64,000 bases of DNA from Pseudomonas sp. LBUM920 (GCF_003852315.1 NZ_CP027762.1:5437501-5501500); one strand, 5' to 3'. Positions 17,168-26,918 are shown, numbered from the stretch's first letter. The notes: a model not told the origin generated them from the sequence alone. Made by a program: numbers and translations.

Positions 17168-18349
17168 TTATTCCAGGGCCGCGGCCGGGCCGAAGAACTC
17201 GTAGCGCGCCTGTTTGTCCGGCACACCGAGGGCTTTAAGGTGGCGCTTGACCGCCGCCATGAAGCCTTTAGGGCCCAGGAAGTAGGCGTCGAGGTCACGC
17301 TGTTCGGGCAACCACGCCGCCAGTTGCTCCTGGCTCAGCATCCCGACTTTGTCTGCGGCCGGGCTCACGCCATCGTCTTCTGCGTAGCAATAGAAGCGCT
17401 TGAGTTGCGGGTGCTTGGCCGCCAGGGCGTCGACCCATTCACGGAACGCATGCACCCCGCCGTTTCGCGCGCAGTGGATAAAGTGCACCGGGCGCTCGGT
17501 GGCCAGGGCTGCTTCGAGCATCGGCAGCGTCGGTGTGATGCCCACCCCGCCGCTGATCAGCACCAGCGGCTTGTCGCTGGCAACCAGGGTGAATTCGCCC
17601 GATGGCGGGAACAGCTCGAGGGTCGCGCCGACGTGCATCTGGTCATGCAGGTAGTTGGACACCCGCCCACCAGCCTCGCGCTTGACGCTGATGCGGTACA
17701 AACCCGCATCGCTCAGGGCCGACAAGGAATAATTGCGGCGCACTTCTTCGCCATCGATCATCAGCTTCATGCCGAGGTACTGGCCCGGCGCGGCCGCCAG
17801 GATCTGGCCGTTATCCACCGGGGCAAAATAGAACGAAATGATTTCGTTGCTCTCCTCCACGCGCTTGACCAACTGGAACGGCCGCGCGCCGCGCCAGCCG
17901 CCCGGGGCCTGGGCTTTTTCGTCGTAGATGGCGGCTTCGGCGCCTATCAGGATATCGGCCAACTGACCATAGGCGGCGCCCCAGGCGCTCAGCACCTGGG
18001 GCGTGGCAATCTCGCTGCCCAGCACCTCGGCAATGGCCCGCAGCAGGCACGTGCCCACAATTGGGTAGTGCTCCGGCAGGATCTGCAGGGCCACGTGCTT
18101 GTTGATGATCTTTGCGACCAGATCGCCCAGTTGGTCCAACTGGTCGATATGCCGCGCGTACATCAGCACGCCATTGGCCAAGGCGCGGGGCTGGTCGCCG
18201 TTGGCCTGATTGGCCTGGTTGAACAGCGGGCGAACGTCCGGGTACTCGCTGAGCATCATGCGGTAGAAGTGCGTGATCAGCGCTTCGCCGCCGCTTTCCA
18301 GCAGGGGCACGGTGGATTTGACGATGGCACGGTCTTGGGCACTAAGCAT
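17168..18349 (-). CDS. hmp: flavohemoprotein, nitric oxide dioxygenase
   Basis: 393 residues. Globin domain 1-138 with the proximal heme histidine in EHYPIVG near 85; FAD domain with RNYSLS near 207; NAD domain with SGGVGITPTLPML near 270. Hmp converts NO and oxygen to nitrate with NAD(P)H, protecting the cell from nitrosative stress. It is divergent from norR, whose product activates it with sigma-54; a near-consensus sigma-54 site lies 40 bases upstream (see 18389-18405). Confidence 0.97.
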   Translation of the reverse strand: MLSAQDRAIVKSTVPLLESGGEALITHFYRMMLSEYPDVRPLFNQANQANGDQPRALANGVLMYARHIDQLDQLGDLVAKIINKHVALQILPEHYPIVGTCLLRAIAEVLGSEIATPQVLSAWGAAYGQLADILIGAEAAIYDEKAQAPGGWRGARPFQLVKRVEESNEIISFYFAPVDNGQILAAAPGQYLGMKLMIDGEEVRRNYSLSALSDAGLYRISVKREAGGRVSNYLHDQMHVGATLELFPPSGEFTLVASDKPLVLISGGVGITPTLPMLEAALATERPVHFIHCARNGGVHAFREWVDALAAKHPQLKRFYCYAEDDGVSPAADKVGMLSQEQLAAWLPEQRDLDAYFLGPKGFMAAVKRHLKALGVPDKQARYEFFGPAAALE

Positions 18350-18388
18350 GGCAGACTCCTGGGTCTTTTTACTGATTGCCCTTACGTA

Positions 18389-18405
18389 CTCAGTATTCGT
18401 GCCAA
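18389..18405 (-). promoter_or_regulatory. candidate sigma-54 promoter of hmp
   Basis: Read on the minus strand, TTGGCACGAATACTGA matches the -24/-12 consensus TGGCACG-N4-TTGC: the GG element is exact and ten bases separate it from GA where GC is usual. It ends about 40 bases before the hmp start. The neighbouring norR gene encodes the expected sigma-54 activator. Confidence 0.6.
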
Positions 18406-18496
18406 CTTATAAACCGTTATTTTTCAATTGGTTAAATATAAAGTAGTCAATATGACTTCCTACACTTTATAGTCATAAGGACTACAAGGAGTCATT

Positions 18497-20044
18497 ATGA
18501 CTGCACAATCGCTGCTCACTACCCTGCTGCCTCTGGTTGCCGACTTGTCGCGCGAACTGCCCGAAGGCGAGCGCTACCGACGCCTGTTGCAAGCCATGCG
18601 CGCGCTGCTGCCGTGCGATGCCGCCGCGCTGTTGCGCCTGGACGGTGAATGGCTGGTGCCGTTGGCGGTGGACGGTTTAAGCACCGACACCCTCGGCCGA
18701 CGCTTCAAGGTCAGCGAGCACCCACGCTTTGCGGTGCTGCTGAGCAGCCCCGGCCCTACCCGCTTTGACACCGACAGCGAACTGCCGGACCCCTACGATG
18801 GTTTGGTCGATGGCCTGCACGGCCACCTGCAAGTGCACGACTGCATGGGCTGCCCGCTGTTTATCGACGACAAACCCTGGGGCCTGCTGACCCTCGACGC
18901 GCTGGACACCGAGCGCTTCGAGCGTGTCGAACTCGACGCCCTGCAGGCCTTCGCCAGCCTGGCAGCGGCCACCGTCAACGTCGCCGAACGTATCGAGCGC
19001 TTGGCCTTGCGCGCCGAAGATGAGCACCAGCGCGCCGAGATCTACCGCCAGGCCAGCGGCCAGCAGCACAAGGAAATGATTGGCCAGAGCAAGGCCCACA
19101 AGCACCTGGTCGAGGAAATCAAGCTAGTGGGCGGCAGCGACCTGACCGTGTTGATTACCGGCGAAACCGGCGTCGGCAAGGAACTGGTCGCCCAGGCCAT
19201 CCACGCCGCGTCGCCGCGCGCAGACAAACCCCTGATCAGCCTCAACTGCGCTGCACTCCCGGAAACCCTGGTGGAAAGCGAGCTGTTCGGCCATGTGCGC
19301 GGTGCCTTTACCGGCGCGCTGAACGAGCGCCGCGGCAAATTCGAACTGGCCAATGGCGGCACGCTGTTTCTGGATGAAGTGGGCGAGCTGTCGCTGACCG
19401 TGCAGGCCAAACTGTTGCGCGTGCTGCAAAGCGGCCAACTGCAGCGCCTGGGCTCGGACAAGGAGCATCAAGTGGACGTGCGCCTGATCGCCGCCACCAA
19501 CCGCGACTTGGCCGAAGAGGTGCGCAACGGCCGCTACCGTGCCGACTTTTATCACCGCCTGAGCGTGTACCCGCTGCAAGTGCCGGCGCTGCGCGAACGT
19601 GGCCGAGATGTGCTGCTGCTGGCGGGCTTCTTCCTCGAGCAGAACCGTTCACGCATGGGCCTGGGCAGCCTGCGCCTGACCGGCGACGCTCAAGCGGCGC
19701 TGCTGGCGTACAACTGGCCGGGCAATGTGCGGGAGTTGGAACATTTGATCGGACGCAGCGCGCTAAAAGCCATGGGAAACTGTCGCGAACGTCCGAAGAT
19801 CCTGAGCCTGAGTGCCCACGACCTGGACCTGCCCGATGTCAGCGCGCCGCTGGCAATCGACGCACCGGCCGATGTGGCCCCTGTGGTCACCGGTGACCTG
19901 CGCCAGGCCACCGAGCATTACCAGCGCCAAGTCATCAGCGCCTGCCTGGAGCGCCACCAGCACAACTGGGCCAGCGCCGCCCGCGAACTGGGCCTCGACC
20001 GCGCCAACCTCGGCCGCATGGCCAGGCGTCTGGGTCTCAAATAG
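18497..20044 (+). CDS. norR: NO-responsive sigma-54 activator NorR
   Basis: 515 residues: N-terminal GAF domain (1-170) that in this family holds the NO-binding iron, central AAA+ domain (190-410) with Walker A GETGVGKE and the sigma-54 contact loop GAFTGA, and a Fis-type helix-turn-helix at the C terminus (WASAARELGLDRANLGRMARRLGLK region, split here by position 490-515). The start ATG follows AAGGAG. NorR activates NO-detoxification genes; here the divergent hmp is the clear target. Confidence 0.96.
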   Translation: MTAQSLLTTLLPLVADLSRELPEGERYRRLLQAMRALLPCDAAALLRLDGEWLVPLAVDGLSTDTLGRRFKVSEHPRFAVLLSSPGPTRFDTDSELPDPYDGLVDGLHGHLQVHDCMGCPLFIDDKPWGLLTLDALDTERFERVELDALQAFASLAAATVNVAERIERLALRAEDEHQRAEIYRQASGQQHKEMIGQSKAHKHLVEEIKLVGGSDLTVLITGETGVGKELVAQAIHAASPRADKPLISLNCAALPETLVESELFGHVRGAFTGALNERRGKFELANGGTLFLDEVGELSLTVQAKLLRVLQSGQLQRLGSDKEHQVDVRLIAATNRDLAEEVRNGRYRADFYHRLSVYPLQVPALRERGRDVLLLAGFFLEQNRSRMGLGSLRLTGDAQAALLAYNWPGNVRELEHLIGRSALKAMGNCRERPKILSLSAHDLDLPDVSAPLAIDAPADVAPVVTGDLRQATEHYQRQVISACLERHQHNWASAARELGLDRANLGRMARRLGLK

Positions 20045-20086
20045 AACGAGCACCCCAGCCTGAACGCCGGAACAACTCGCTCCAAG

Positions 20087-20166
20087 GTGGGAGCTGGCTT
20101 GCCGGCGATAGCGGTGTACCTGCCGGCTCATCCACTTACCGCCATCGCCGGCAAGCCAGCGCCCCC
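20087..20166. repeat. REP pair (GTGGGAGCTGGCTTGCC type)
   Basis: GTGGGAGCTGGCTTGCCGG at the left end is mirrored by CCGGCAAGCCAGC at the right end across about 40 bases. It fills the gap between the convergent norR and EamA genes. Confidence 0.8.
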
Positions 20167-20167
20167 A

Positions 20168-21079
20168 TCAGATTTGCTTGGCCTTGAGCATCGGATCCAC
20201 AGGCTGGCTCGGTTTAACCTTACGAAACACCAACACATTCCCCAGCATCACCAGCACCAGCCCCATCAACGCCGGCGCCGTCCACTGATACCCCTCGGCA
20301 AACGCCGACACATTCAGCGCCACCACCGGAAACAGCACCGTGCAATACGCCGCGCGCTCCGGGCCCATACGGCCCACCAACGTGAGGTAGGCGGTAAAAC
20401 CAATTACCGACCCCGGAATCACCAGGTACCACAGCGCTCCGACATAACGCGCACTCCAATCCATGTCGAACGGTATCCCGCGCACCGCGCAATAGGTCGC
20501 GAGCATCACCGAACCATAGGCCATGCCCCAGGCATTGGTGGTCAACGGCTTGAGCCCGGCCTTCTGCTGCAGGCTAGACAGCAGGTTGCCGGCCGAAAAA
20601 CACATCGTCCCCAACAACGCCAAACCCAAGCCCAGCAACGTCTGCGGGCTGGCGGTGTGCCCGACCAGCTCCGGCCAGAACAGAAAACCCAACCCCATTA
20701 ATCCAAGCGCGCCGCCCATCAACACGTTGCGCGCCACCCGCTGACCGAAAAACACCCGCGCATTGAGGGCATTCCACAGCGTGGCCGTGGAAAACACCAC
20801 CGCCACCAGGCCGCTGGGAATCCATTGACTGGCCGTCAGAAAACACATGAAGTTGACGCAAAACAGGCACACGCCCTGGGCGAGGCAAATCAGGTGCCCG
20901 CGCCGGTTCATCACCTGCAATTTGCGGCTGAGCAGCAACAGCGCAAACAGCACCAGCGCCGCCAGGCCAAAGCGATAGACGATCGACACTGGAATCGCCA
21001 CGACACCCAATTGCCACTTGAGGGCAATCCAGGTAGTGCCCCAGATCAGCACGGTAAGTAAGTACAGGAAAAGGTTCAT
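20168..21079 (-). CDS. EamA/DMT-superfamily transporter
   Basis: 303 residues from MNLFLYLLTVLIWGTTW, preceded by GGAGCCCGCT. Ten hydrophobic spans arranged as two EamA repeats of five, with the typical first-helix WGTTW motif. Members export amino acids or other small metabolites across the inner membrane. It is divergent from an AraC regulator 137 bases away, which is likely to control it. Substrate unknown. Confidence 0.9.
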   Translation of the reverse strand: MNLFLYLLTVLIWGTTWIALKWQLGVVAIPVSIVYRFGLAALVLFALLLLSRKLQVMNRRGHLICLAQGVCLFCVNFMCFLTASQWIPSGLVAVVFSTATLWNALNARVFFGQRVARNVLMGGALGLMGLGFLFWPELVGHTASPQTLLGLGLALLGTMCFSAGNLLSSLQQKAGLKPLTTNAWGMAYGSVMLATYCAVRGIPFDMDWSARYVGALWYLVIPGSVIGFTAYLTLVGRMGPERAAYCTVLFPVVALNVSAFAEGYQWTAPALMGLVLVMLGNVLVFRKVKPSQPVDPMLKAKQI

Positions 21080-21216
21080 AGCGGGCTCCGTCGATTGAGC
21101 CACAGTGTTGCCCGCAGACCGGCCCGCGCTCTTGCACATTCTTGCGCTTTTGTCGGGCGGCGGGATCACAGCGCCCGCGCTGCGGAGTAGGATGCAAGGC
21201 GTCGGAGAGAACAACC

Positions 21217-22092
21217 ATGCCAGAGCTGGAATCGCTGCAAGTCTTTCAAGCCCTCAACCGCTCGCCCAACGCACGCCTCGAAGCCTGCGCCGAGCTCGGT
21301 GACGGCTTGTCTGCGGCGTTGTGGAGCAACCATCACGATGCTCAGGACTACCAGGCGCCCACCCACCACACTTTGTCCTGCTACATCGGCGGCGGCACCG
21401 GGACTTTTCGCCGTGATCAGCCCGGCACCAAAGGTGGCCCTGACAAACTCTGCATCCTGCCGGCCGAGCATCAGTCAGCCTGGGTGATCAATGGTGAAAT
21501 CCGCCTGGCCCATGTGTACTTCAGCCCCGAGCAATTTGCCCTCGGCTGCGTCACCCTGCTGGACCGCGAACCGCGCGAATTGCAATTGCGCGAAAGCACC
21601 TTTCTTGAAGACGCCAGCCAGGCCCGGCGCTTTCACCAGTTGATCGCGCTCAACTGGCACGAGCCCGCCGAACGCCTGCTGACCAGCAGCCTGGCCCATG
21701 AAATGCTCAGCCACACTTTGCTCAGCCAGGTTGGCGCGCGCGACGGTCTGCGTTTGAAAGGCGGATTGGCCGCGCATCAGCGCCGGCGGTTGGTGGACTA
21801 CATCGACCATCACCTCGACGACCCGATCAGCCTGGGGCAATTGGCCGGGATGTGTGCGCTGTCGGAATACCATTTCGCGCGGATGTTCCGCCAAAGCTTC
21901 GGCCTGCCGCCCCATCAATACCTGTTGGCGCGACGCTTGGCCCGCGCGCAAAGCCTGCTGCGTGCCGGCACGCTCCCCCTGGGCGACATTGCCTGGATGT
22001 GCGGCTTCTCCAGCGCCAGCCACTTCACCCACCGCTTTCGCCAAGCCATGGGCGCCACACCCGGCGAATACCGCCAAGCCTTCCACGCCTAA
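21217..22092 (+). CDS. AraC-family transcriptional regulator
   Basis: 291 residues, start ATG behind GGAGAG. The N-terminal 185 residues form a cupin-like sensor domain without clear ligand. The C-terminal two helix-turn-helix units read ISLGQLAGMCALSEYHFARMFRQ and LPLGDIAWMCGFSSASHFTHRFRQ (each shown in parts), ending in GATPGEYRQAF, the usual AraC tail. It is divergent from the EamA transporter and probably regulates it. The last ~60 bases of this gene recur, frameshifted, in the tandem array that follows. Confidence 0.92.
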   Translation: MPELESLQVFQALNRSPNARLEACAELGDGLSAALWSNHHDAQDYQAPTHHTLSCYIGGGTGTFRRDQPGTKGGPDKLCILPAEHQSAWVINGEIRLAHVYFSPEQFALGCVTLLDREPRELQLRESTFLEDASQARRFHQLIALNWHEPAERLLTSSLAHEMLSHTLLSQVGARDGLRLKGGLAAHQRRRLVDYIDHHLDDPISLGQLAGMCALSEYHFARMFRQSFGLPPHQYLLARRLARAQSLLRAGTLPLGDIAWMCGFSSASHFTHRFRQAMGATPGEYRQAFHA

Positions 22093-22750
22093 ACACACCC
22101 CTCCAGCACACCCGCACCCGTGGCGAGCGGACTTGCCCCGCGTCGGGCTGCGCAGCAGCCCCAAAAACAGGCGCCGCGCTCCACGAGGAAAATCTCAATC
22201 TCCTTACAGGGCCGCTGCGCAGCCCAACGCGGGGCAAGCCCGCTCGCCACGAAAGCATGAGACGTCATTGCCCATCGCTTTCGCCAAGCCATGGGGCCAC
22301 ACCCGGCGACTACCGCCAAGCCTTCTACGGCTAAACACAACCCCTCCAGCACACCCGCACCCGTGGCGAGCGGGCTTGCCCCGCGTCGGGCTGCGCAGCA
22401 GCCCCAAAAACAGGCGCCGCGCTCCACGAGGAAAATCTCAATATCCTCACAGGGCCGATGCGCCCAACGCGGGGCAAGCCCGCTCGCCACGAGAGCATGA
22501 GACGTCATTGCCCATCGCTTTCGCCAAGCCATGGGGCCACACCCGGCGACTACCGCCAAGCCTTCTACGGCTAAACACAACCCCTCCAGCACACCCGCAC
22601 CCGTGGCGAGCGGGCTTGCCCCGCGTCGGGCTGCGCAGCAGCCCCAAAAACAGGCGCCGCGCTCCACGAGGAAAATCTCAATATCCTCATAGGGCCGCTG
22701 CGCAGCCCAACGCGGGGCAAGCCCGCTCGCCACGAAAGCATGAGACGGCA
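22029..22750. repeat. 240-bp tandem array (3 units) of araC 3' end plus REP pair
   Basis: Three consecutive units, starting near 22029, 22271 and 22511. Units 2 and 3 repeat with an exact 240-base period and are almost identical; unit 1 is offset by 243. Each unit starts with the final ~60 bases of the araC coding sequence (CTTTCGCCAAGCCATGGG ... CGCCAAGCCTTC), continues through CCCCTCCAGCACACCCGCAC and then holds an inverted REP pair (GTGGCGAGCGGGCTTGCC ... GGCAAGCCCGCTCGCCAC). In units 2 and 3 the araC piece has lost a base, so the copies are not translatable as AraC. This fills the 680-base gap before the MalT-like gene. Confidence 0.92.
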
Positions 22751-22777
22751 TTCAACCCCTATGGATGATCCCACCGC

Positions 22778-25273
22778 CTACACCATCAACCCCAATGTCT
22801 TGGCTTTCGCCACCGCCTGCGTGCGCCGCTCCACGCCGAGCTTGCTGTGGATACGCCGCGCGTGGGTCTTGACGGTGTGCAACGAGATAAACAGCCGGTC
22901 GGCGATTTCCAGGTTGGAGTTGCCCAGGGCGATCAATTGCAGCACTTGCAGCTCGCGCTGGCTCAGGGGATTTTCCGCCACGCCGCTGGGCGCCGCCTGC
23001 GCCTCCAGGCCCAGTTCACTCAGTAACCCTGGCGAGCGCAACCGCAGTTCGCGAATCGCCTGCTGCACCTGGCAGCGCCCGGCCAGCGCCAGCCCAGCCT
23101 CCAGGGCCCGACGAGCCATCAGCGGATCACCGAGCTGCCAGGCCACCTCGCCCAGCACCAGTTGCAACTCGGTTTCCAGGCACAGCATGCCGCGCTGCCG
23201 AGTGGTGTCGAGCAAATCGTTGAGCCGTGCAATTGGCTGCTCGGCACAGCCCAGCTTCACTTCGGCCAGCACCAGCAAATACTCCAGGCGCGGGATCAGT
23301 TCCAGCGTGGCCGGCGGCGCCTGCTTGGCATCGGGCCCGCGAAAGTGGCGCAGCACCCGGCGCACCGCTTCCAGCGTCAATTCGGCGCGGCCCTGCTGCA
23401 ACCAGAAATGCCCGCTGACCAACAGCAGCACCGCGCGATACACCGTGTCCGGTACCTGGCGCTGCTGCATCAAGCGCTCGGCCTCACGCAGCTGGATAAA
23501 CGCCTGGGCGTAATCGCCTCGGTTCGCTGCCAGCAGCGCCAGGCCGAGAAAACCGTACAGCACGCGCTTGTCCTGGCTGTGCAGGCACATCGTCAAACCG
23601 GCCTCGAAACACTCAGTGGCCAGCGCATCCTGGCCTTGTCGCAGCGCAAGATGCCCGCGCCGCAAGGCAATCCGCCCCACCAACGGGCCGGCCTTGAGCC
23701 GCTGCCCAACCAGCATTGCCTGCACATGCTCCAACAGGCTCTGCGCCCGGTAGGGTGCGCCGCGTTGTTCCAGCAGTTGCGCATGATCCAGCTCCAGCAA
23801 TGCCTCCAGCACCAACGAACCCTGTGCACGCGCCAGGCACAGGGCTTCGCGGTTCAAGGCCTGGCCCACGTCCAGTTCACCTCGCAGCAAGGCTTGCTGG
23901 GTCAGGCCCGAAAGGCACATCAGGCGCGAGGTCCAGGCGCTGTCGGGCAAGGCTTGCAGCGCCTCGAGAAAATGCTCGCGGGAGCGCTGGGCATCGCCGC
24001 TCAAGTGCAACAGCCAGCCCCATTGCGCCTGCCAGCGGGCCAACAGATAACGCTGTTGCGCCGCCGTCGGTTGCGGGGCGAACCTTGCCAATTGATCGAT
24101 ACACAAAGCTGCCTGGTCGAAGCGTCCGGCAAACAGCAACGCCGCCGTGACCAGCCCCACCAGTTGCGCCGAGCCGAGCATCAATTCATCGCCATGCTGC
24201 TCATGCAGGCGCAACAGCAGCACTGCGTTCTGTTGACGGAACAAGTCTTCAAAACTGAAGTGCTGCAACAGGCTCACCGCCACTTCGTAGGCTTCGGCCA
24301 GCAGCGCCTGTTCAAAGGCGGCCTGCCAGTCCTGCTGCGCGGTGAACCATTGGCAGGCGCGACGGTGCCAGGAACGCTTGGCCGGCCAGGGCTCATCGCG
24401 GATCAGTTGCGCCAATGGCGCAAAAATTTGCAGCCAGTCAGTGGTGTCCTCCCACGGCTGGATAAATGCGCCCAGCGCTTGCAGGTCGCGCAGGTAGTGA
24501 TCGCCGTCACCAAAGCCGAACAAGTGCTCACACAAGCCCGGGTTGAAGCGCGGCATATGCGCCAACACACGCCAGGCCTCCGCCAGCTCGGCGGGCAAGG
24601 TGCCGAAGAGTTCGTGTTGCAGGTAGTCGAGCAAGGTTCTGTCCGGGTGCCCGTCACCGAGCAAAGCGATGCGCACGCCGGCGCACCAGCCGCCGCTGAA
24701 CTGCATCACGCTGTCGACGGTGTGCGTGGGCCCGAGCAGTTGCTGGATTTCCGCAGGGCTGAACATCAACTCACTGCATTCCAGCAGCTCATCGTCGAGC
24801 AGCAGACGCGGCCAGTTGCACAGCGGGCGCCGCCGGGCGCCCAGCCACCAGGTCAGCGCCGGGCTGGCGGCGCTCAGCAAACGGTCGAGCAAGGCGTCCA
24901 GTTCGGGGGCCGGCAGGCGGCAGAAATCGTCGAGAAATATCCACGCCGGGCTGTGCCACCGGCTGAGGTCGAGCAACAAGGTGGCTTCGTCGACGAACGA
25001 CAAACCGAGGTGTTGCGCCAGCCGCGCGCCAAAATCATCGGGGCTGAGCACGGCGCCATTGAGCGCCAGCCAATACACCTGACACTCCGCCGGCGCCTGC
25101 AACGCACACTCGGCGAGCAACGCGCTCTTGCCACTGCCACCCGGCGCGCAGAGCAGCTTCACCCTGACCGGCGCCGCCAGCAAAGGCCCGGCCAGGCGCG
25201 GGCGCAACAGGTGGTGGGCGGACAGCCGTGGCATGAATCCAGGACGGTCCAGGCAGCGTGTCATGGCGGTCAT
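22778..25273 (-). CDS. MalT-like LuxR-family ATP-dependent regulator
   Basis: 831 residues from the ATG that follows CAGGATGCAGCA; a TTG 30 bases upstream is possible. The N terminus holds an AAA/STAND nucleotide site with Walker A APGGSGKSALL near 40 and a DDFCRL Walker B near 110. A long helical TPR-like middle (300-750) and a C-terminal LuxR helix-turn-helix (LSQRELQVLQLIALG, ISLHTVKTHARRIHSKLGV) complete the MalT plan. Such proteins are activated by an inducer and ATP. It lies downstream of, and on the same strand as, the DUF1302/DUF1329 pair and is the likely regulator of it. Confidence 0.93.
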   Translation of the reverse strand: MTAMTRCLDRPGFMPRLSAHHLLRPRLAGPLLAAPVRVKLLCAPGGSGKSALLAECALQAPAECQVYWLALNGAVLSPDDFGARLAQHLGLSFVDEATLLLDLSRWHSPAWIFLDDFCRLPAPELDALLDRLLSAASPALTWWLGARRRPLCNWPRLLLDDELLECSELMFSPAEIQQLLGPTHTVDSVMQFSGGWCAGVRIALLGDGHPDRTLLDYLQHELFGTLPAELAEAWRVLAHMPRFNPGLCEHLFGFGDGDHYLRDLQALGAFIQPWEDTTDWLQIFAPLAQLIRDEPWPAKRSWHRRACQWFTAQQDWQAAFEQALLAEAYEVAVSLLQHFSFEDLFRQQNAVLLLRLHEQHGDELMLGSAQLVGLVTAALLFAGRFDQAALCIDQLARFAPQPTAAQQRYLLARWQAQWGWLLHLSGDAQRSREHFLEALQALPDSAWTSRLMCLSGLTQQALLRGELDVGQALNREALCLARAQGSLVLEALLELDHAQLLEQRGAPYRAQSLLEHVQAMLVGQRLKAGPLVGRIALRRGHLALRQGQDALATECFEAGLTMCLHSQDKRVLYGFLGLALLAANRGDYAQAFIQLREAERLMQQRQVPDTVYRAVLLLVSGHFWLQQGRAELTLEAVRRVLRHFRGPDAKQAPPATLELIPRLEYLLVLAEVKLGCAEQPIARLNDLLDTTRQRGMLCLETELQLVLGEVAWQLGDPLMARRALEAGLALAGRCQVQQAIRELRLRSPGLLSELGLEAQAAPSGVAENPLSQRELQVLQLIALGNSNLEIADRLFISLHTVKTHARRIHSKLGVERRTQAVAKAKTLGLMV

Positions 25274-25420
25274 TGCTGCATCCTGCTTTTTATTGTTATG
25301 CAACCTGGCGCCTACCCTAGTCCTGTGGTCGGCGGTTGTTGAAGAAGTATTCAGCGGGGTGATTTATAGCCATGCACAAAACCCGGGATTCCACCCCACC
25401 CTAAAGTGGAACCCGGTCAA

Positions 25421-25509
25421 TGTGGGAGCTGGCTTGCCAGCGATAGCGTTGGGTCAGTTGGCCCAGCTGTGGCAGGTGTACCGCCATCGCAGGCAAGCCA
25501 GCTCCCACA
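25421..25509. repeat. REP pair (GTGGGAGCTGGCTTGCC type)
   Basis: GTGGGAGCTGGCTTGCCAG at 25422 is mirrored by GGCAAGCCAGCTCCCAC ending at 25509, with roughly 45 bases between. It occupies the gap between the MalT-like and DUF1329 genes. Confidence 0.85.
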
Positions 25510-25533
25510 GGGTGATTGCATTGCAATTGAAGA

Positions 25534-26892
25534 TCAGCGCACGCCCTCAGACCTCAACGCTGCCGGTGTGTAATCCGCCGCCTTGGCCGCAAAGCCGAAC
25601 ACGAAGCTGCTCTTCTCCTCGTTTTTCATGCCCAGCGCGATGTAGCGCCCGGCGATGATGTCGTACAGCGTTTCCACGGTGTAGGCCGGCACCTGATGGT
25701 CGTAGTAAAACTGCGCGTGGCCCTCGGCAACCCGCCACAGTTGGCCACGGCCGTCGTAGTGATCAACCAGCGCGACCTGCCAGCTGTCTTCGTCGATGTA
25801 CATGTGGCGCTTGGCGTAGATGTGCCGTTCGCTCGGCTTGACGGTGCCGATCACTTCCCACACGCGGTGCAGTTCGTAGCGGGTCAGGTCCTGGTTGATG
25901 TGCCCGGCCTTGATGATGTCGTCGTACTTGAGGGTCGGCGAATCGAGCTTGTAGCTGTTGTAGGGGATGTAGACCTCTTTTTTGCCGACCAGCTTCCAGT
26001 CGTAGCGGTCGGGCGCGCCAGAGAACATGTCGAAGTTGTCGGTGGTGCGCAGGCCGTCGGAGGCGGTGCCCGGGCCGTCGTAGGAGACTTGCGGCGCGCG
26101 GCGAACCCGGCGCTGGCCGGCGTTGTAGATCCAGGCCAGGCGCGGTTCCTTCACTTGGTCGAGGGTTTCGTGCACCAACAGCACGTTGCCCGCCAGACGT
26201 GCCGGGGCGGTGACCGATTGCTTGAAGAAGCTCAGCACGTTGGCCGCCTTTGCCTGGTCGATGTCCGGGATGGCTTGCGGCACTGCCACTTCTTCTTCGA
26301 AACGGATCGGCGTGTAGCTGCCATTCGTTTGCGGAGTCGCCTGGGTGATGATGCGTTTGAGGTTACCGCCGTGGTAGCGGGTGATGTGGTTCCACAGCAC
26401 TTCCACGCCATTTTTCGGAATCGGGAACGCGTAGTAGCGGTTGCCGGTGAAATTCTCCAGGCCATTGCCGTCGTTGATCGCATGCACGTTGAGCGCGCTG
26501 CGCTTGATCGACTCGTAGATGTCCGGCGGCAGGTTGACCGTGCGGTGGGTTGGGTACACCGGGATCTTGTAGGTTTCGGGGTAGCGCTTGAACATCGCCA
26601 CCTGGCCGTCGGAGAGCTTGTCTTTGTACTTGTCGACCGTGGCGGCGGTGATCACGAACAGCGGTTTTTCATTGGCAAATGGGTCGGCCAGAAACCCCTT
26701 GCTGTCCACCGCGCCGGCGTTTTTGGGGATGCCGCCGGTCCAGGCCGGGATCGAGCCATCGGCGTTGCCGGCTTTTTCAGCGCCGACCGGCGTCAGGGTG
26801 GTGCCAAGCTTGGCGGCCTCTTCGGGCGATACCGCCGCCATCACGTGGGCGGCCAGCAGACTCAGGGCCATCACTGCAAATATCTTACGCAT
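25534..26892 (-). CDS. DUF1329 periplasmic/outer-membrane protein
   Basis: 452 residues with a Sec signal (MRKIFAVMALSLLAAHVMA). The mature part carries the DUF1329 hallmarks: LGTTLTPVGAEKAGNADG, IPAWTGG, and repeated aromatic strands such as YRLHRVWEV-type ELHRVWEVIGTV near 345. Members have a LolA/LolB-like half-barrel and always travel with DUF1302 porin-like proteins; together they are linked to hydrophobic-compound use. It is 26 bases downstream of the DUF1302 gene. Confidence 0.92.
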   Translation of the reverse strand: MRKIFAVMALSLLAAHVMAAVSPEEAAKLGTTLTPVGAEKAGNADGSIPAWTGGIPKNAGAVDSKGFLADPFANEKPLFVITAATVDKYKDKLSDGQVAMFKRYPETYKIPVYPTHRTVNLPPDIYESIKRSALNVHAINDGNGLENFTGNRYYAFPIPKNGVEVLWNHITRYHGGNLKRIITQATPQTNGSYTPIRFEEEVAVPQAIPDIDQAKAANVLSFFKQSVTAPARLAGNVLLVHETLDQVKEPRLAWIYNAGQRRVRRAPQVSYDGPGTASDGLRTTDNFDMFSGAPDRYDWKLVGKKEVYIPYNSYKLDSPTLKYDDIIKAGHINQDLTRYELHRVWEVIGTVKPSERHIYAKRHMYIDEDSWQVALVDHYDGRGQLWRVAEGHAQFYYDHQVPAYTVETLYDIIAGRYIALGMKNEEKSSFVFGFAAKAADYTPAALRSEGVR

Positions 26893-26918
26893 AGGTTGTT
26901 GTCCTTCCTTAAAGCAGA

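Noticed and set aside
21854..22768. 304-codon frame across the tandem array
   Set aside because: Open only because the 240-base unit is a multiple of three; the product is a repeated proline/serine/arginine-rich sequence with no ribosome site of its own.
23162..25342. 726-codon open frame on the plus strand
   Set aside because: It is antisense to the MalT-like gene, whose Walker A, TPR-like and LuxR motifs are clear. Glutamine- and arginine-rich shadow product, caused by high GC.
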